Shown: piece after piece, positions 43,586 through 52,883 of the stretch
Layout: each line of letters starts with the position of its first letter
How positions within the stretch are numbered: the stretch's first letter is position 1
Assembly (NCBI RefSeq): GCF_012933385.1
Contig: NZ_JABBPN010000007.1
Span: 62,001 to 126,000, forward strand
Direction of reading: 5' to 3'
DNA length: 64,000 nt
DNA from: Paenibacillus lemnae
Lineage (GTDB): Bacteria; Bacillota; Bacilli; Paenibacillales; Paenibacillaceae
Position numbers and translations under genes: made by a program
The notes under the pieces: generated by a model
The model's input: the letters and a program-made list of their open reading frames with translations, nothing else
Database searches by the model: none
What the model was told of the DNA's origin: nothing

Positions 43586-43945
43586 TTGTCCATTCTCGGG
43601 CATGTTGTACGTTTTATCGTTTCTGCCCTGGTTTTGTGGATTGTCGGGTGGATTGTTCCACAGTTTAGTGTTGGCGGATTCGGCAGTGCTCTGGTGCTGG
43701 CTCTCGTGATCGCTCTGCTCGGCTGGGTGATTGAAAGTGTTTTTAAAACCCGGGTAACTCCGTTTGGACGCGGCATTGTCGGATTTCTGGTGAGCGCATT
43801 GGTTATATATCTGTCATCTTTCATTGTGAACGGTGTACAGGTAACGATCCTGGGTGCGCTTCTTGCTGCTCTGGTTATCGGCATCATTGACCTGTTTATC
43901 CCGCTTGCTGCACCTTTTGATCAGAAAAGACACGAAAGAACCTAG
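43586..43945 (+). CDS. YvlD-like four-helix membrane protein (phage holin superfamily IV)
   Basis: 119 residues with four hydrophobic helices (VVRFIVSALVLWIVGWIVPQ, GSALVLALVIALLGWVIESV, GIVGFLVSALVIYLSSFIV, ILGALLAALVIGIIDLFIP) and a short basic tail. It belongs to the small membrane family annotated as mycobacterial-type holin or YvlD; in Bacillus, YvlD lies in an envelope-stress operon. Despite the holin label there is no phage context here. The start is TTG 43586 with AAAGGAGG upstream. It is divergent from mutS2. Confidence 0.85.
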   Translation: MSILGHVVRFIVSALVLWIVGWIVPQFSVGGFGSALVLALVIALLGWVIESVFKTRVTPFGRGIVGFLVSALVIYLSSFIVNGVQVTILGALLAALVIGIIDLFIPLAAPFDQKRHERT

Positions 43946-43953
43946 ATAAAGTC

Positions 43954-44010
43954 AGCCGGCCGCCTTGGGTCTCTATGCTTCATGCAGAATGGAGCTGGCC
44001 GGCTTCTTTG
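43954..44010 (+). terminator. Probable terminator after the YvlD-like gene
   Basis: AGCCGGCC (43954-43961) pairs with GGCCGGCT (43997-44004) around a 35-nt interior, followed by TCTTTG. The large loop makes it less certain than the other terminators here. Confidence 0.5.
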
Positions 44011-44134
44011 CTGTTGAGCAACTCTCTCTGTGATGTTCACCAATTCTACATAATGAAATAGAGGCACAATCACTAGTTTTGCGTTATTATAGATACGACC
44101 CATTTTACAAATATTGATAGGAGAGATGGATAGT

Positions 44135-44527
44135 ATGAAAAAATCGCTCGCTTTAGTTGTATCCCTTATGCTGCTTTTCGTTCTGGCAGCATGCGGCGAA
44201 GATAATAACAGCGCTTCACCTGAAAGCGGCACAGGCGTAACCGAAACGGGTGTAGCACCGGAAGCTGAGCTCGTCATCAGCGCTACGGACTTCAAATTTG
44301 ATCAGCAGGAATACACGTTGAAAAAAGGTGTCCCTGTAGAGATTCAATTCAAGAATGAGCAAGGCAACCATGGTGTCATGATCCCGGCCCTGGGTGTACA
44401 GCTCGACCGCAACAAAAATTCCGTAGTAGTGACCCCGGACAAAGCCGGTGAGTTTGAAATGTCCTGCTCGATCATGTGCGGACCCGGCCACTCTAAAATG
44501 ACATCCAAGCTGATTGTGGAGGAATAA
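44135..44527 (+). CDS. CuA-like cupredoxin lipoprotein
   Basis: 130-residue exported lipoprotein. Signal SLALVVSLMLLFVLAACGED with the lipobox Cys near residue 20. The mature part is a cupredoxin fold resembling cytochrome c oxidase subunit II: NHGVMIPALGV carries the first His and EMSCSIMCGPGHSKM the C-x3-C-x3-H-x2-M of a CuA site. No transmembrane hairpin or other oxidase subunits are encoded nearby, so it may be a stand-alone electron carrier, copper chaperone or copper sensor. GGAGAG 9 nt upstream supports ATG 44135 over 44114. A terminator follows at 44543-44590. Confidence 0.85.
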   Translation: MKKSLALVVSLMLLFVLAACGEDNNSASPESGTGVTETGVAPEAELVISATDFKFDQQEYTLKKGVPVEIQFKNEQGNHGVMIPALGVQLDRNKNSVVVTPDKAGEFEMSCSIMCGPGHSKMTSKLIVEE

Positions 44528-44542
44528 TCTCCTCACCAGCAC

Positions 44543-44590
44543 AAAAACCTCCAGCTGTTACGATGGATTCCATCGAAGCTGGGGGTTTTC
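44543..44590 (+). terminator. Terminator after the CuA-like lipoprotein gene
   Basis: AAAACC...CCAGCT pairs with AGCTGG...GGTTTT, with an inner CGATGG/CCATCG hairpin. The T-run is part of the stem end. It may also serve the convergent zapA-like gene. Confidence 0.8.
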
Positions 44591-44636
44591 TGTATGCCCA
44601 TCTTTAAATGTCAGGGAGCTGACCGAAAGATCAGGG

Positions 44637-46844
44637 TCAGCCCTGATCCTGTTCGATCAGCTCGATCCATTCATTATACTCTACCTGCAGCTTGGCATAT
44701 TCATCCTGCAGTTTCCGGTGTTCTTCCTCCAGCTTGGCCGTGCGCTCATTGTGAATCTCCTGCTGGGTTTGGAGCAGACGGTACTGGTGAACGGTAACTT
44801 CATACTGTTCACCCAGCTCGGAAAGCTGCTGGGATACTTCCTTGTTCTCTACTTCAAGCTGCTCCTGCGCTTGTTTAGAGGAAGCGATCTGCTGCCGCCA
44901 TGCTCCCAGCTCTTCGGTCAGCTGCTCTTCCTGCTGTTCCCACTGCTCCCTGGCCTGAGAGATAACTTCATACTTTTCCTGCCACTGCCTAATTTCTTCT
45001 TCAGCCCTTTGGAGCTTGTCTCCCAGATGGTGTTCGCGTCCTTCATGGTCCGCCGAGGTCTTGCGAAGCTGCTCCAGCTGCAGAGATACGGTATCGTATT
45101 CTTCTTCCAGCATTTCATACAGCTTCCGTGTTTCTTCTTCCTGAGCATGTGCTTCTGCTCTGGCTTTCTCCACCTGTTCAAGCTGGAGCTGAATATCCTG
45201 CAATTCCTGCTCCGCTGTATGACGGCCTGATCCTTGCCGTTCCAGTTCTTCCTTCAGGGTGCTGATCTCTTCACGGATCCGAAGCACTTCCTCTTCATGA
45301 GCATCTGATGATTCCATTGCCTGTGACATCCGATGCTCCATATTCCGAAGCTCTTCTTTCCGTTCCTCGGCAAGACTCTTCCAGGTTTCCAGTTCATTTA
45401 CGGTCTGCTCCAGGTCTTCATGGAGCTTCCTTGAATGTTCATTACCGTCCGCCACCAGGCGCTGCAGACGCCGGCGTTCCTCTTCCGACTTCACCGCTTC
45501 CTGCTTCAAGCGGTCTCTTTCCTGGATCAGCTGCTCTGTTTGATTCCTAGCTGCATGGATCTGACTCTTCACCGACTGAAGCTCTTTAGAAGCCGCCTCC
45601 AGGTCGGTGCGGGTCTTCTCCAGATTTCGCTTCAGACCGTTGTTCTCCTCTTTCAAAGAAGAAAGTTCCTTCTCACTGTGTTCAGCAAGGGATTGAAACC
45701 TTTGTGCAGAGCTTTTCTGCTCAGACAGTTTCTTCTCCAGCGTTTGAACTGCAGTTATATGCCGGGCTTCCTGTTCGGAAGTTGACTGCTTGTGCTGCTT
45801 CTCCATCCCCTGTACCGTCTGGCTGTGCTCTGTCTTCAGCTTCTGAACAGCCTCATCATGCTTTTGCTGCATTTCGTGCTCTGCATGGGTATGGCCTGCT
45901 TCCAACTCCTGAATTTTCTCGGAGTAGGTTTTCTCCATCTCAAGCAGGGTACGGGACTGACCCTCTTCCAGCTGTTCGACATTCCCGGTGTGCTCCAGCT
46001 CCATCAGTTCCACAGTTTCCGCGTGCTCCTGTTTCATGCGTTCCACGGTTTCGGTGTACTCCTGCTTCATCTTCGTGAGCGTTTGTGCATGATTCTCTTT
46101 CAGCTGATGGATCTCTTTCTGATAGCGCTGCTCCAGTCCCTCCAGGGCCTGAGCATGTTTCTGTTCCAGACCTTTGATCATTTCGGCCTGCTTCTGCTCA
46201 GACTGCTGAATTTGGCGCTTGTATCCGGTCTCCGTCTGTTCAGAAGTTTGCTTATGGTTTTTCTGGATCGTCTGAAGCTGCTGTTCATGCTGACGCTTCA
46301 GATCATCTACAGTCTGCTTATGCTTCTTCTCCCATTCCTGGGTTTTACGATTCAGCTGGTCCTGCAAACTCTGTTTCTCTTTCAAAAGCTCAGCCGCACG
46401 CTGTGATTCTTTCTGCAGCAGCTCTTTACTGCGCTGTGTCTCGGCAGTCAGGTTATCCTTAACCGCTGCCAGCTCAGATGCCAGCTCGCTTTGCTCCTTC
46501 AGCTGTCCTTCCAGACTGCCTGTCTGTTCTTCAAAACGCTGCTGCTGCTCCAGAAGAACATTCTGAATACGGGCCACTTCAGAACGGAGCTCGCTCCGCT
46601 CTGAAGTCAGGAGCTTTACTTCATGCTGGAATTGCTGCATCTGAACGGCTTCCTCGGCCATTTGTACAGCAGCCAGGACGGCAATGCGAGGGGTATCCAA
46701 ACGGGAATGATTTTTGGAAATCGATCGCATTCTCTCATCTACATAATTGGCAACTTGTTTCATGTAATCATTGCTGCTGCCCATAAGTTTATAGGAAGTG
46801 CCGTAGATTTCTACGGTAACACGATTTCGGTCAGGTGTAGTCAC
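44637..46844 (-). CDS. zapA: ZapA-like cell division protein with a very long coiled coil
   Basis: About 735 residues. Residues 1-80 are a ZapA domain: NRVTVEIYGTSYKLMGSSND, YMKQVANYVDERM, SRLDTPRIAVLAAVQMAEEA. In other bacteria ZapA (85-110 residues) bundles FtsZ. Here about 650 residues of almost uninterrupted coiled coil follow, rich in Glu, Gln, Lys and Leu, with local repeats of about 14 residues (KQEYTETVERMKQEHAETVE, and similar HTGNVEQLEE). GTG 46844 is the start, with AAGGAGG 8 nt upstream; the in-frame ATG 46910 is in the promoter region. It lies downstream of pheST, matching the Bacillus neighbourhood. The length is unusual for ZapA. Confidence 0.88.
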   Translation of the reverse strand: MTTPDRNRVTVEIYGTSYKLMGSSNDYMKQVANYVDERMRSISKNHSRLDTPRIAVLAAVQMAEEAVQMQQFQHEVKLLTSERSELRSEVARIQNVLLEQQQRFEEQTGSLEGQLKEQSELASELAAVKDNLTAETQRSKELLQKESQRAAELLKEKQSLQDQLNRKTQEWEKKHKQTVDDLKRQHEQQLQTIQKNHKQTSEQTETGYKRQIQQSEQKQAEMIKGLEQKHAQALEGLEQRYQKEIHQLKENHAQTLTKMKQEYTETVERMKQEHAETVELMELEHTGNVEQLEEGQSRTLLEMEKTYSEKIQELEAGHTHAEHEMQQKHDEAVQKLKTEHSQTVQGMEKQHKQSTSEQEARHITAVQTLEKKLSEQKSSAQRFQSLAEHSEKELSSLKEENNGLKRNLEKTRTDLEAASKELQSVKSQIHAARNQTEQLIQERDRLKQEAVKSEEERRRLQRLVADGNEHSRKLHEDLEQTVNELETWKSLAEERKEELRNMEHRMSQAMESSDAHEEEVLRIREEISTLKEELERQGSGRHTAEQELQDIQLQLEQVEKARAEAHAQEEETRKLYEMLEEEYDTVSLQLEQLRKTSADHEGREHHLGDKLQRAEEEIRQWQEKYEVISQAREQWEQQEEQLTEELGAWRQQIASSKQAQEQLEVENKEVSQQLSELGEQYEVTVHQYRLLQTQQEIHNERTAKLEEEHRKLQDEYAKLQVEYNEWIELIEQDQG

Positions 46845-46921
46845 AGTTGTGCCCTCCTTGTATGGTGTGTTGATTCTAAGATGTCTTCTTGCGGTCATTA
46901 CGCTTCTCACTATTATATATG

Positions 46922-46938
46922 ATTATATCGAAGAACGC
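46922..46938 (-). promoter_or_regulatory. zapA promoter box shared with mutS2
   Basis: Minus strand GCGTTCTTCGATATAAT with -10 TATAAT; transcription would start near 46915, giving a leader of about 70 nt. Identical to 43452-43468 before mutS2. Confidence 0.5.
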
Positions 46939-46989
46939 CTGTCGAGACGAACTTACCGTTCATTGACCGCATCAAAGCATGTATGTTGT

Positions 46990-47061
46990 CGTGAAAAAGT
47001 CCCTTTTCACGTGGAATAGATTACGTAAAGAAAAACCGCATCGAATGGTAATTCGATGCGG
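46990..47061 (-). terminator. Terminator after pheT plus a second hairpin
   Basis: CCGCATCGAAT (47036-47046) and ATTCGATGCGG (47051-47061) form a perfect 11-bp stem, followed on the minus strand by TTTTTCTTT. A second stem, CGTGAAAA / TTTTCACG (46990-47011), lies further downstream. Confidence 0.9.
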
Positions 47062-47077
47062 CTTCATATAATTCCTG

Positions 47078-49528
47078 CTATTTTCTTAATTCTGCGCCAA
47101 AAGATTGCTCCAGGGCCTGTACGGCTTGATCTACCGCAATTCCGACCTCTTCATCGGTCAGTGTACGTTCCTGGTGCCGGAAGGTGAGCGATACGGCAAC
47201 ACTCTTCTTTCCTTCGCCAAGCTTGCTTCCTGTAAATACATCAAACACCTGTACCTTCTTCAGCAGATCACCTGCATGCTCACGGATGGATGCAGTTAAT
47301 TCACCAGCCTCCACCGCTTCATTTACTACAATGGCCAGATCACGTTCCATACCGGGGAACCTCGGCAGATCCTGGTATGCCACGCTGCTGTCAGTCAGCT
47401 CATACAAAGGATCTAGGAGCAGCTCGGCCACATACGTGTCTTCCACATCCTGTTCCTGCTGCAGCTGAGGATGAACCTGGCCGAGTGTACCCAGTTTAAC
47501 CTGACCGCTATCCAGATTAACATAGACGGATGCTGAACGGCCCGGGTGGAAATCCGCCGGCTGATCGGCCTTATACTCCACGGTGCTTGGGGCAATCCCC
47601 AAATATTGAAAGATGGATTCAACAGCACCTTTGAGATCGAAGAAGTCGGCCTTCTCCGGCTGCACATTCCACTGCTTGCTGCCGCGTCGGCCGCTCAGCA
47701 GCATACCGAGTACAGGCTGTTCCTTCGGCTGAATCGTCAGCTGCTCCTCATTGCTGTGAAAAAGGTTGCCAATCTCGAACAAAGCTAGGTCGGGCTGTTT
47801 ACGGTTCGTATTGTAGGATGCAATATCAAGCAGCTGCGGGATCAGGCTGGTACGCAGCACGCTGCGATCCTCACTCATCGGCATCGCGAGCCGGACTTGA
47901 TTACTTTCACCTGCAAGGGAAGCAAACTTTTCCGCCTGACGTGGATGAATGAACGAATAGCCCAAAACTTCCTGCCATCCCCCATGGGTTAACAAACGGC
48001 GCAGGGCACGACGGATCAGCTGTGGCTTGCTAAGCGTACCCGGTGTCGTTTTTCCTTGAATGGCGGTTGTTGGAATATTGTCGTACCCGTAGAGACGGGC
48101 AATCTCTTCAAGCAGATCCACATCCAGCGTAATATCACCGCGGCGGGTAGGAACCTCCACTTCAATCAGGCCTTCGCCAGCGTCACCACAAGAGAAGTGC
48201 AGACGTGCAAACAGGGTTTTCACTTCAAGCTGGGAAAGATCGGTTCCCAGTATGCGGTTAACCTTGGGCAGAGACAGCGTGATGATCTTCTTCTCAGCTT
48301 CTGCTGAACCAGCCTGCACAATGCCCTCATGGACCGTACCCCCTGCATATTCAGATATCAGGCCTGCCGCCCGATTCAGGGCAGGAATGACAGCAGCCGG
48401 ATCGACTTCCTTCTCAAAGCGGGAGCTGGCTTCTGAGCGGAGACCCAGCTGCCTGGAAGTTTTGCGTACCGTTCCTCCATCAAATTTTGCCGATTCCAGA
48501 ACAATGTTTACGGTTTGGTCCGTGACCTCGGAATCCAGACCGCCCATAACACCTGCGAGTGCAGCCGGTCCATTCTCTGCAGCGATAATCAGCATATGCG
48601 GCTCCAGGTTTCGCTCCTGTCCGTCCAGTGTTACCATTTTTTCTCCTTCACGGGCTAAACGGACCGTCAAGCTGCCTCCCGGAAGACGGTCTGCGTCAAA
48701 AGCGTGAAGAGGCTGTCCATATTCCAGCATACAGTAGTTCGTAATATCGACGATATTATTGATAGGTCTAACGCCGGCCGCTATCAGACGGTTCTGGATC
48801 CACAGCGGTGAGGATTCAATCCGCACACCGGTAATATAGCGGGCGCTGTAGTGAGAACACTGCTCTTCCGCTGCAATGGATACCGAAATATAATTTGATG
48901 CCGAGTCGCTCACTTCTACCAGACTTTCCTCCGGTTTCGGAAGCGTTAGCTCCCGGCCGAGAATGGCGCTGACTTCATAAGCCGTGCCCAGCATGCTGAG
49001 ACAGTCCGAGCGGTTTGGTGTAAGATCCAGTTCCAGAACCTCGTCATTCAAACCAAGCACATCTGTAACCGGCACACCGATTTCTGTATTCTCAGGCAGA
49101 ACGAGGATGCCCTCCTGCAGCTCTTTGGGCAGCAGCTTGTCGTTCATTCCCAGCTCTTTGGCAGAACAGATCATACCTTGGGATACCACACCGCGAAGCT
49201 TCGCTTTTTTGATATCCAGTCCTCCTGGCAGCTTCGCACCAACCATAGCAACAGGAACAATCTGTCCGGCATCCACGTTTTTTGCTCCGCAAACGATTTG
49301 CAAATCCTCGCCTTGACCTGCATCCACTGTACATACATTCAGTTTATCGGCATCGGGATGTTTTTCCTTATGTTTTACATATCCGGTAACGACATGGTGA
49401 ACGCCCTGATTTCGATTTTCGATAATGTCGATTTCGATACCAGCCGATGTAATGCGTTCAGCCAGCTCTTTTGCCGTGATGCCTTCCAGAGAAATATATT
49501 GGGACAACCATTCGGTTGATACTCTCAT
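47078..49528 (-). CDS. pheT: Phenylalanyl-tRNA synthetase beta subunit
   Basis: Large subunit of the (alpha-beta)2 enzyme that charges tRNA-Phe; carries tRNA recognition and editing. Domains: tRNA-binding EMAP-like domain (about 40-150: VVTGYVKHKEKHPDADKLNV), B3/4 editing domain (about 210-390), B5 (about 400-475), catalytic-like core, and C-terminal anticodon-binding FDX-ACB domain (about 720-816: FPGMERDLAIVVNEAV, VFDVFTGSKLGEGKKSVAVS). 816 residues. AAGGAAGTG precedes ATG 49528; it follows pheS by 29 nt and ends before a strong terminator. Confidence 0.97.
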   Translation of the reverse strand: MRVSTEWLSQYISLEGITAKELAERITSAGIEIDIIENRNQGVHHVVTGYVKHKEKHPDADKLNVCTVDAGQGEDLQIVCGAKNVDAGQIVPVAMVGAKLPGGLDIKKAKLRGVVSQGMICSAKELGMNDKLLPKELQEGILVLPENTEIGVPVTDVLGLNDEVLELDLTPNRSDCLSMLGTAYEVSAILGRELTLPKPEESLVEVSDSASNYISVSIAAEEQCSHYSARYITGVRIESSPLWIQNRLIAAGVRPINNIVDITNYCMLEYGQPLHAFDADRLPGGSLTVRLAREGEKMVTLDGQERNLEPHMLIIAAENGPAALAGVMGGLDSEVTDQTVNIVLESAKFDGGTVRKTSRQLGLRSEASSRFEKEVDPAAVIPALNRAAGLISEYAGGTVHEGIVQAGSAEAEKKIITLSLPKVNRILGTDLSQLEVKTLFARLHFSCGDAGEGLIEVEVPTRRGDITLDVDLLEEIARLYGYDNIPTTAIQGKTTPGTLSKPQLIRRALRRLLTHGGWQEVLGYSFIHPRQAEKFASLAGESNQVRLAMPMSEDRSVLRTSLIPQLLDIASYNTNRKQPDLALFEIGNLFHSNEEQLTIQPKEQPVLGMLLSGRRGSKQWNVQPEKADFFDLKGAVESIFQYLGIAPSTVEYKADQPADFHPGRSASVYVNLDSGQVKLGTLGQVHPQLQQEQDVEDTYVAELLLDPLYELTDSSVAYQDLPRFPGMERDLAIVVNEAVEAGELTASIREHAGDLLKKVQVFDVFTGSKLGEGKKSVAVSLTFRHQERTLTDEEVGIAVDQAVQALEQSFGAELRK

Positions 49529-49557
49529 AAGTATTTCACTTCCTTTTCAGATATCGG

Positions 49558-50592
49558 TTAGATCCGTGCAAATTGTTTCAGGAATGACAAATCATTGTTG
49601 TAGAAATGGCGGATATCATCCACACCATACTTCAACATCGCGATCCGCTCCACACCCATGCCGAATGCAAATCCGCTGCAGCTTTCAGCATCGTATCCGC
49701 CCATCTCCAGCACCTTTGGATGCACCATGCCGCAGCCCAAAATTTCAAGCCAGCCTGTCTGTTTGCATACCCGGCAGCCGCTGCCGCCGCATTTTACACA
49801 AGACACATCGACTTCTGCACTGGGCTCTGTGAACGGAAAAAAGCTCGGACGAAGCCGAATCTGCGTATTCACGCCGAACATTTCACGCACGAACTGCAGC
49901 AGCGTACCTTTCAGGTCACTCATTCGTATGCCTTCACCGATCACCAAACCTTCGATCTGATGGAATTGGAAAGAGTGTGTAGCATCATCATCATCCCGGC
50001 GGAATACTCGTCCAGGGCAGATGATTTTGACCGGGGTTTCACCTTTCATCGCAAGCATCGTGCGTGCCTGCACCGGAGAGGTTTGTGTCCGCATCAGCAG
50101 ATCGTCTGTCAAATAGAAAGAATCCTGCATATCCCGGGCCGGATGATTCTTCGGCAGGTTCAATGCTTCAAAGTTGAAATAATCGGTCTCTACCTCCGGT
50201 CCTTCAGCTACACGGTAACCGAGACCGATAAAAATATCTTCAATATCCTGAATCACACGGCTGAGCGGATGAACAGAGCCCTGTGTAAGCGGCCGGCCCG
50301 GCAGGGTTACATCTACCTTTTCAGCACGAAGACGTTCTTCCGTCTCCTTGCGCTGGAACTCTTCCTGCTTTGAAGTAATGACTTCTTCAATCGCACCGCG
50401 AACTTCGTTACCTACCTGGCCGATGATCGGACGCTCTTCCGCACTAAGTCCGCCCATCCCTCTCAAAATCTCGGTCAAAGCCCCTTTTTTGCCTAAATAT
50501 TTAACGCGAAGATCATTCAGGGCTGCGGGATCCGCAACCTCCTGAAGCTGACCCAGCGCCTCTGCTTTCAATGCCATCAATTTGTCTTTCAT
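49558..50592 (-). CDS. pheS: Phenylalanyl-tRNA synthetase alpha subunit
   Basis: Catalytic subunit. N-terminal coiled coil (about 1-90: [34 protein letters not shown]), then the class II core with motif 1 near [19 protein letters not shown], motif 2 [20 protein letters not shown] and motif 3 [17 protein letters not shown]. The C-x2-C region [19 protein letters not shown] marks the zinc-containing subfamily. 344 residues. I start at ATG 50592 (GGAGG 11 nt upstream); the longer ORF to 50748 runs through the T-box. First gene of pheST. Confidence 0.97.
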   Translation of the reverse strand: MKDKLMALKAEALGQLQEVADPAALNDLRVKYLGKKGALTEILRGMGGLSAEERPIIGQVGNEVRGAIEEVITSKQEEFQRKETEERLRAEKVDVTLPGRPLTQGSVHPLSRVIQDIEDIFIGLGYRVAEGPEVETDYFNFEALNLPKNHPARDMQDSFYLTDDLLMRTQTSPVQARTMLAMKGETPVKIICPGRVFRRDDDDATHSFQFHQIEGLVIGEGIRMSDLKGTLLQFVREMFGVNTQIRLRPSFFPFTEPSAEVDVSCVKCGGSGCRVCKQTGWLEILGCGMVHPKVLEMGGYDAESCSGFAFGMGVERIAMLKYGVDDIRHFYNNDLSFLKQFARI

Positions 50593-50645
50593 AGCTTCAA
50601 ACGCCTCCTTGCATAATGTAATGAACAGCTTCTGTATACAGCCAA

Positions 50646-50920
50646 CAAAAAAAGGCCTTTTCTCCCGTAAGGGACGAAAAGACCGTGGTACCACCCTTGT
50701 TAACCTATGCCGCATGGACTGTAGGTCCACTGCAAACACAAGGTTCACTCTAAACCGACGTAACGAGTCGGTACACGTTATCTCCTAATGTCCTGCCCTG
50801 TTCACAGGTGTTCAGAGAACTGCTCCGGAGCGAACTTCGGCAGCCTGATTCCATAAAGACACTCTCAATCTAACGGTGTCTCCTCCCTGTACAGAAGCAC
50901 TGCTTACTCTTCTCCATCCA
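50646..50920 (-). promoter_or_regulatory. T-box riboswitch of pheST
   Basis: The antiterminator box on the minus strand is AGGGTGGTACCACGG (50697-50683). The terminator follows at once (GGTCTTTTCGTCCC, loop, GGGAGAAAAGGCC, then TTTTTTT). Stem I with its AG-rich bulge begins near 50915. Phe codons (TTC) occur in the stem I region, but I do not assign the specifier with certainty. Uncharged tRNA-Phe should permit readthrough into pheS. Confidence 0.92.
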
Positions 50921-51026
50921 TGCATTTTCATAATATGAACAAATGATCTTGTATCATTATATTCATTATTGACCGAGATGACAAGATCATACGCTGTAAA
51001 TCATGTTCTTAGGCTGTACAGCTTGC

Positions 51027-52877
51027 CTACTCCTGCCCCAAGCTTTGGAGTTCTTCGCGGAGAGCCCGAATTTCCCTGATCACTTCATCTTCCAGTCCCA
51101 TCTCCCCGGGTTCTACATACAGAAGTTCCTGAATCCGGTACTCAAGTTCCATCCTGCGGTTCTCCTGATCTGTATCCTCCCGAATGACGCCCCTTCTCGC
51201 TGCATACTCTTCTTCCTCCTGCACGCTGCCTTCGAACCAGACGGGCGGGCCGTCCGGATTTAATGTTAATAATCGATTGGCCACCTTTCGGACAAGGTAC
51301 CGGTCATGCGATACGAGGATAACGGCTCCCGGAAAAGCCCCCAGCACTTCTTCAATCACTTCCCTTGTATCCACATCCAAATAGTTAGTTGGTTCATCCA
51401 GAACGAGCAAATGGGCCCCGCTGAAATACAGCTTCAAAAATGCAGCCCTGCATCGCTCTCCCATACTCAAATTTTTGATCTTCTTAAACACGTCATCCCG
51501 ACTGAACAGAAAGCTGCCCAGCAGCGTCCGGGCCCGGCTCTGGGTCATATCCGGAAGCCCCAGTAGACTGTCCAGCAGGCTCGTTTCGGGATCCAGGTTA
51601 TCGAGCTCTTGGGAGAAATATCCGATATTTAGTGCCGGATGAGTAACAATTCTTCCTTGCGAAGGGTGCAGCATCCCCATAAGCAGCTTTAACAGCGTGG
51701 TCTTTCCGGTCCCGTTCGGCCCCCGGACCGCCAGCCGGTCTCCGCGATTCACCTGTAGATCCAGATCCTCAAACAGTACGCGGTGCCCGTAACCAAACGT
51801 CATTCCCTCTGCACGCAGAAGGGTTAGGGCGCCAAACTCCTCTGCGGTAAGCTTCATATTCAATCGGCGCGGATCCTTCGGCTTTCGAACGGCTTCCGCT
51901 TCCAGACGCTCCAATGCCTTTTCTTTTGCATGATATCGCGAGATGTTCTTCTTGGCCTTGGCTTTATAAAAGCTGGCCGTGATTTTCACATCATGGTCTC
52001 CCGCTGAGCTGTGCGCTTTATGGAACCACTCCCTGTAATTTCGAATCGACTCCTCCAGCGCCTTCCGGGCCAGCTCCTGCTTTCGGTACAGGCCCTCCTG
52101 TTCCCGCCGTTCCCTTTCCTTCTCTTCCCGGTAACGTGTATATCCGCCCATGTACCGCCGTGCTCCTTCTTGAGTCAGCTCACATACCGAGGTTGCAGTA
52201 CGGTCGATAAACTCACGGTCATGGGATACGAAAAGCACGGTTCCCTTGTAGGAGGACAGCCAATTCTCAAGCCACTGCAGACTTTCTCCGTCCAAGTGAT
52301 TCGTCGGCTCATCCAGCAGCAGAAATTTCGGCTTAGATACAAGTAATGATGCCAGCATCGCCTTTGTTTTCTGGCCTCCACTCAAGTTCCGGAACGGAAT
52401 GTCCCACAGATCCGGGCCAATGCCCATTTGGGTCAGGTATTTTTCGAGATCCGTTTCCCATACAAAACCGCCTTCGTTCTCATAGGCATCCAGCAGCTGC
52501 CCATATTTCTCAAGGAGCTGTTCACCTGCTGCACCATCTTCAGGCTTCATGTTCTGCTCCATTTCTTGAAGCTTCATCTTCAGACCCCAGCGTGATTCAC
52601 TGCTGCTTCTTCCGGCCGCTTCTATGACAGGTTCAGCCTTCCATAGCGGCTCCTGTTTGAGCCACCCCCATTCCGACCGGGAAAGATGTACATCGATTTG
52701 GCCTGCTGCCAGCTCTTTTTCACCGGTGATGACGGAAAGTAGTGTCGATTTGCCGCAGCCATTCCGGCCAAGCAGTGCAATTCGCTCTCCTGCCGCCACA
52801 TCAAGGCCGACCTGTTCAAACAAAATCCTTCCATCCCATTCAACTTGAATATCCTTTGCCGTTAAAATCATGGTCAT
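51027..52877 (-). CDS. ABC-F family ATPase, candidate ribosome protection protein
   Basis: Soluble twin-ATPase protein of 616 residues without membrane segments. First domain: Walker A LLGRNGCGKST, signature NLSGGQKTK, Walker B FLLLDEPTNHLD. The inter-domain linker (about 240-330) is long and basic (RNYREWFHKAHSSAGDHDVK). Second domain: VRGPNGTGKTT, NLSMGERCR, LLVLDEPTNYLD. A C-terminal helical extension follows (ENRRMELEYRIQELLY). A long linker and C-terminal tail fit antibiotic-resistance ABC-Fs (Vga/Lsa/VmlR type), which displace drugs from the ribosome. The attenuator-like leader at 52911-52938 supports that reading. A housekeeping ABC-F role remains possible. Confidence 0.88.
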   Translation of the reverse strand: MTMILTAKDIQVEWDGRILFEQVGLDVAAGERIALLGRNGCGKSTLLSVITGEKELAAGQIDVHLSRSEWGWLKQEPLWKAEPVIEAAGRSSSESRWGLKMKLQEMEQNMKPEDGAAGEQLLEKYGQLLDAYENEGGFVWETDLEKYLTQMGIGPDLWDIPFRNLSGGQKTKAMLASLLVSKPKFLLLDEPTNHLDGESLQWLENWLSSYKGTVLFVSHDREFIDRTATSVCELTQEGARRYMGGYTRYREEKERERREQEGLYRKQELARKALEESIRNYREWFHKAHSSAGDHDVKITASFYKAKAKKNISRYHAKEKALERLEAEAVRKPKDPRRLNMKLTAEEFGALTLLRAEGMTFGYGHRVLFEDLDLQVNRGDRLAVRGPNGTGKTTLLKLLMGMLHPSQGRIVTHPALNIGYFSQELDNLDPETSLLDSLLGLPDMTQSRARTLLGSFLFSRDDVFKKIKNLSMGERCRAAFLKLYFSGAHLLVLDEPTNYLDVDTREVIEEVLGAFPGAVILVSHDRYLVRKVANRLLTLNPDGPPVWFEGSVQEEEEYAARRGVIREDTDQENRRMELEYRIQELLYVEPGEMGLEDEVIREIRALREELQSLGQE

Positions 52878-52883
52878 ATTTCA

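Noticed and set aside
43586..43945. Holin-like gene as evidence for a prophage
   Set aside because: No other phage genes, integrase or att-like repeats nearby; the YvlD-like family is chromosomal.
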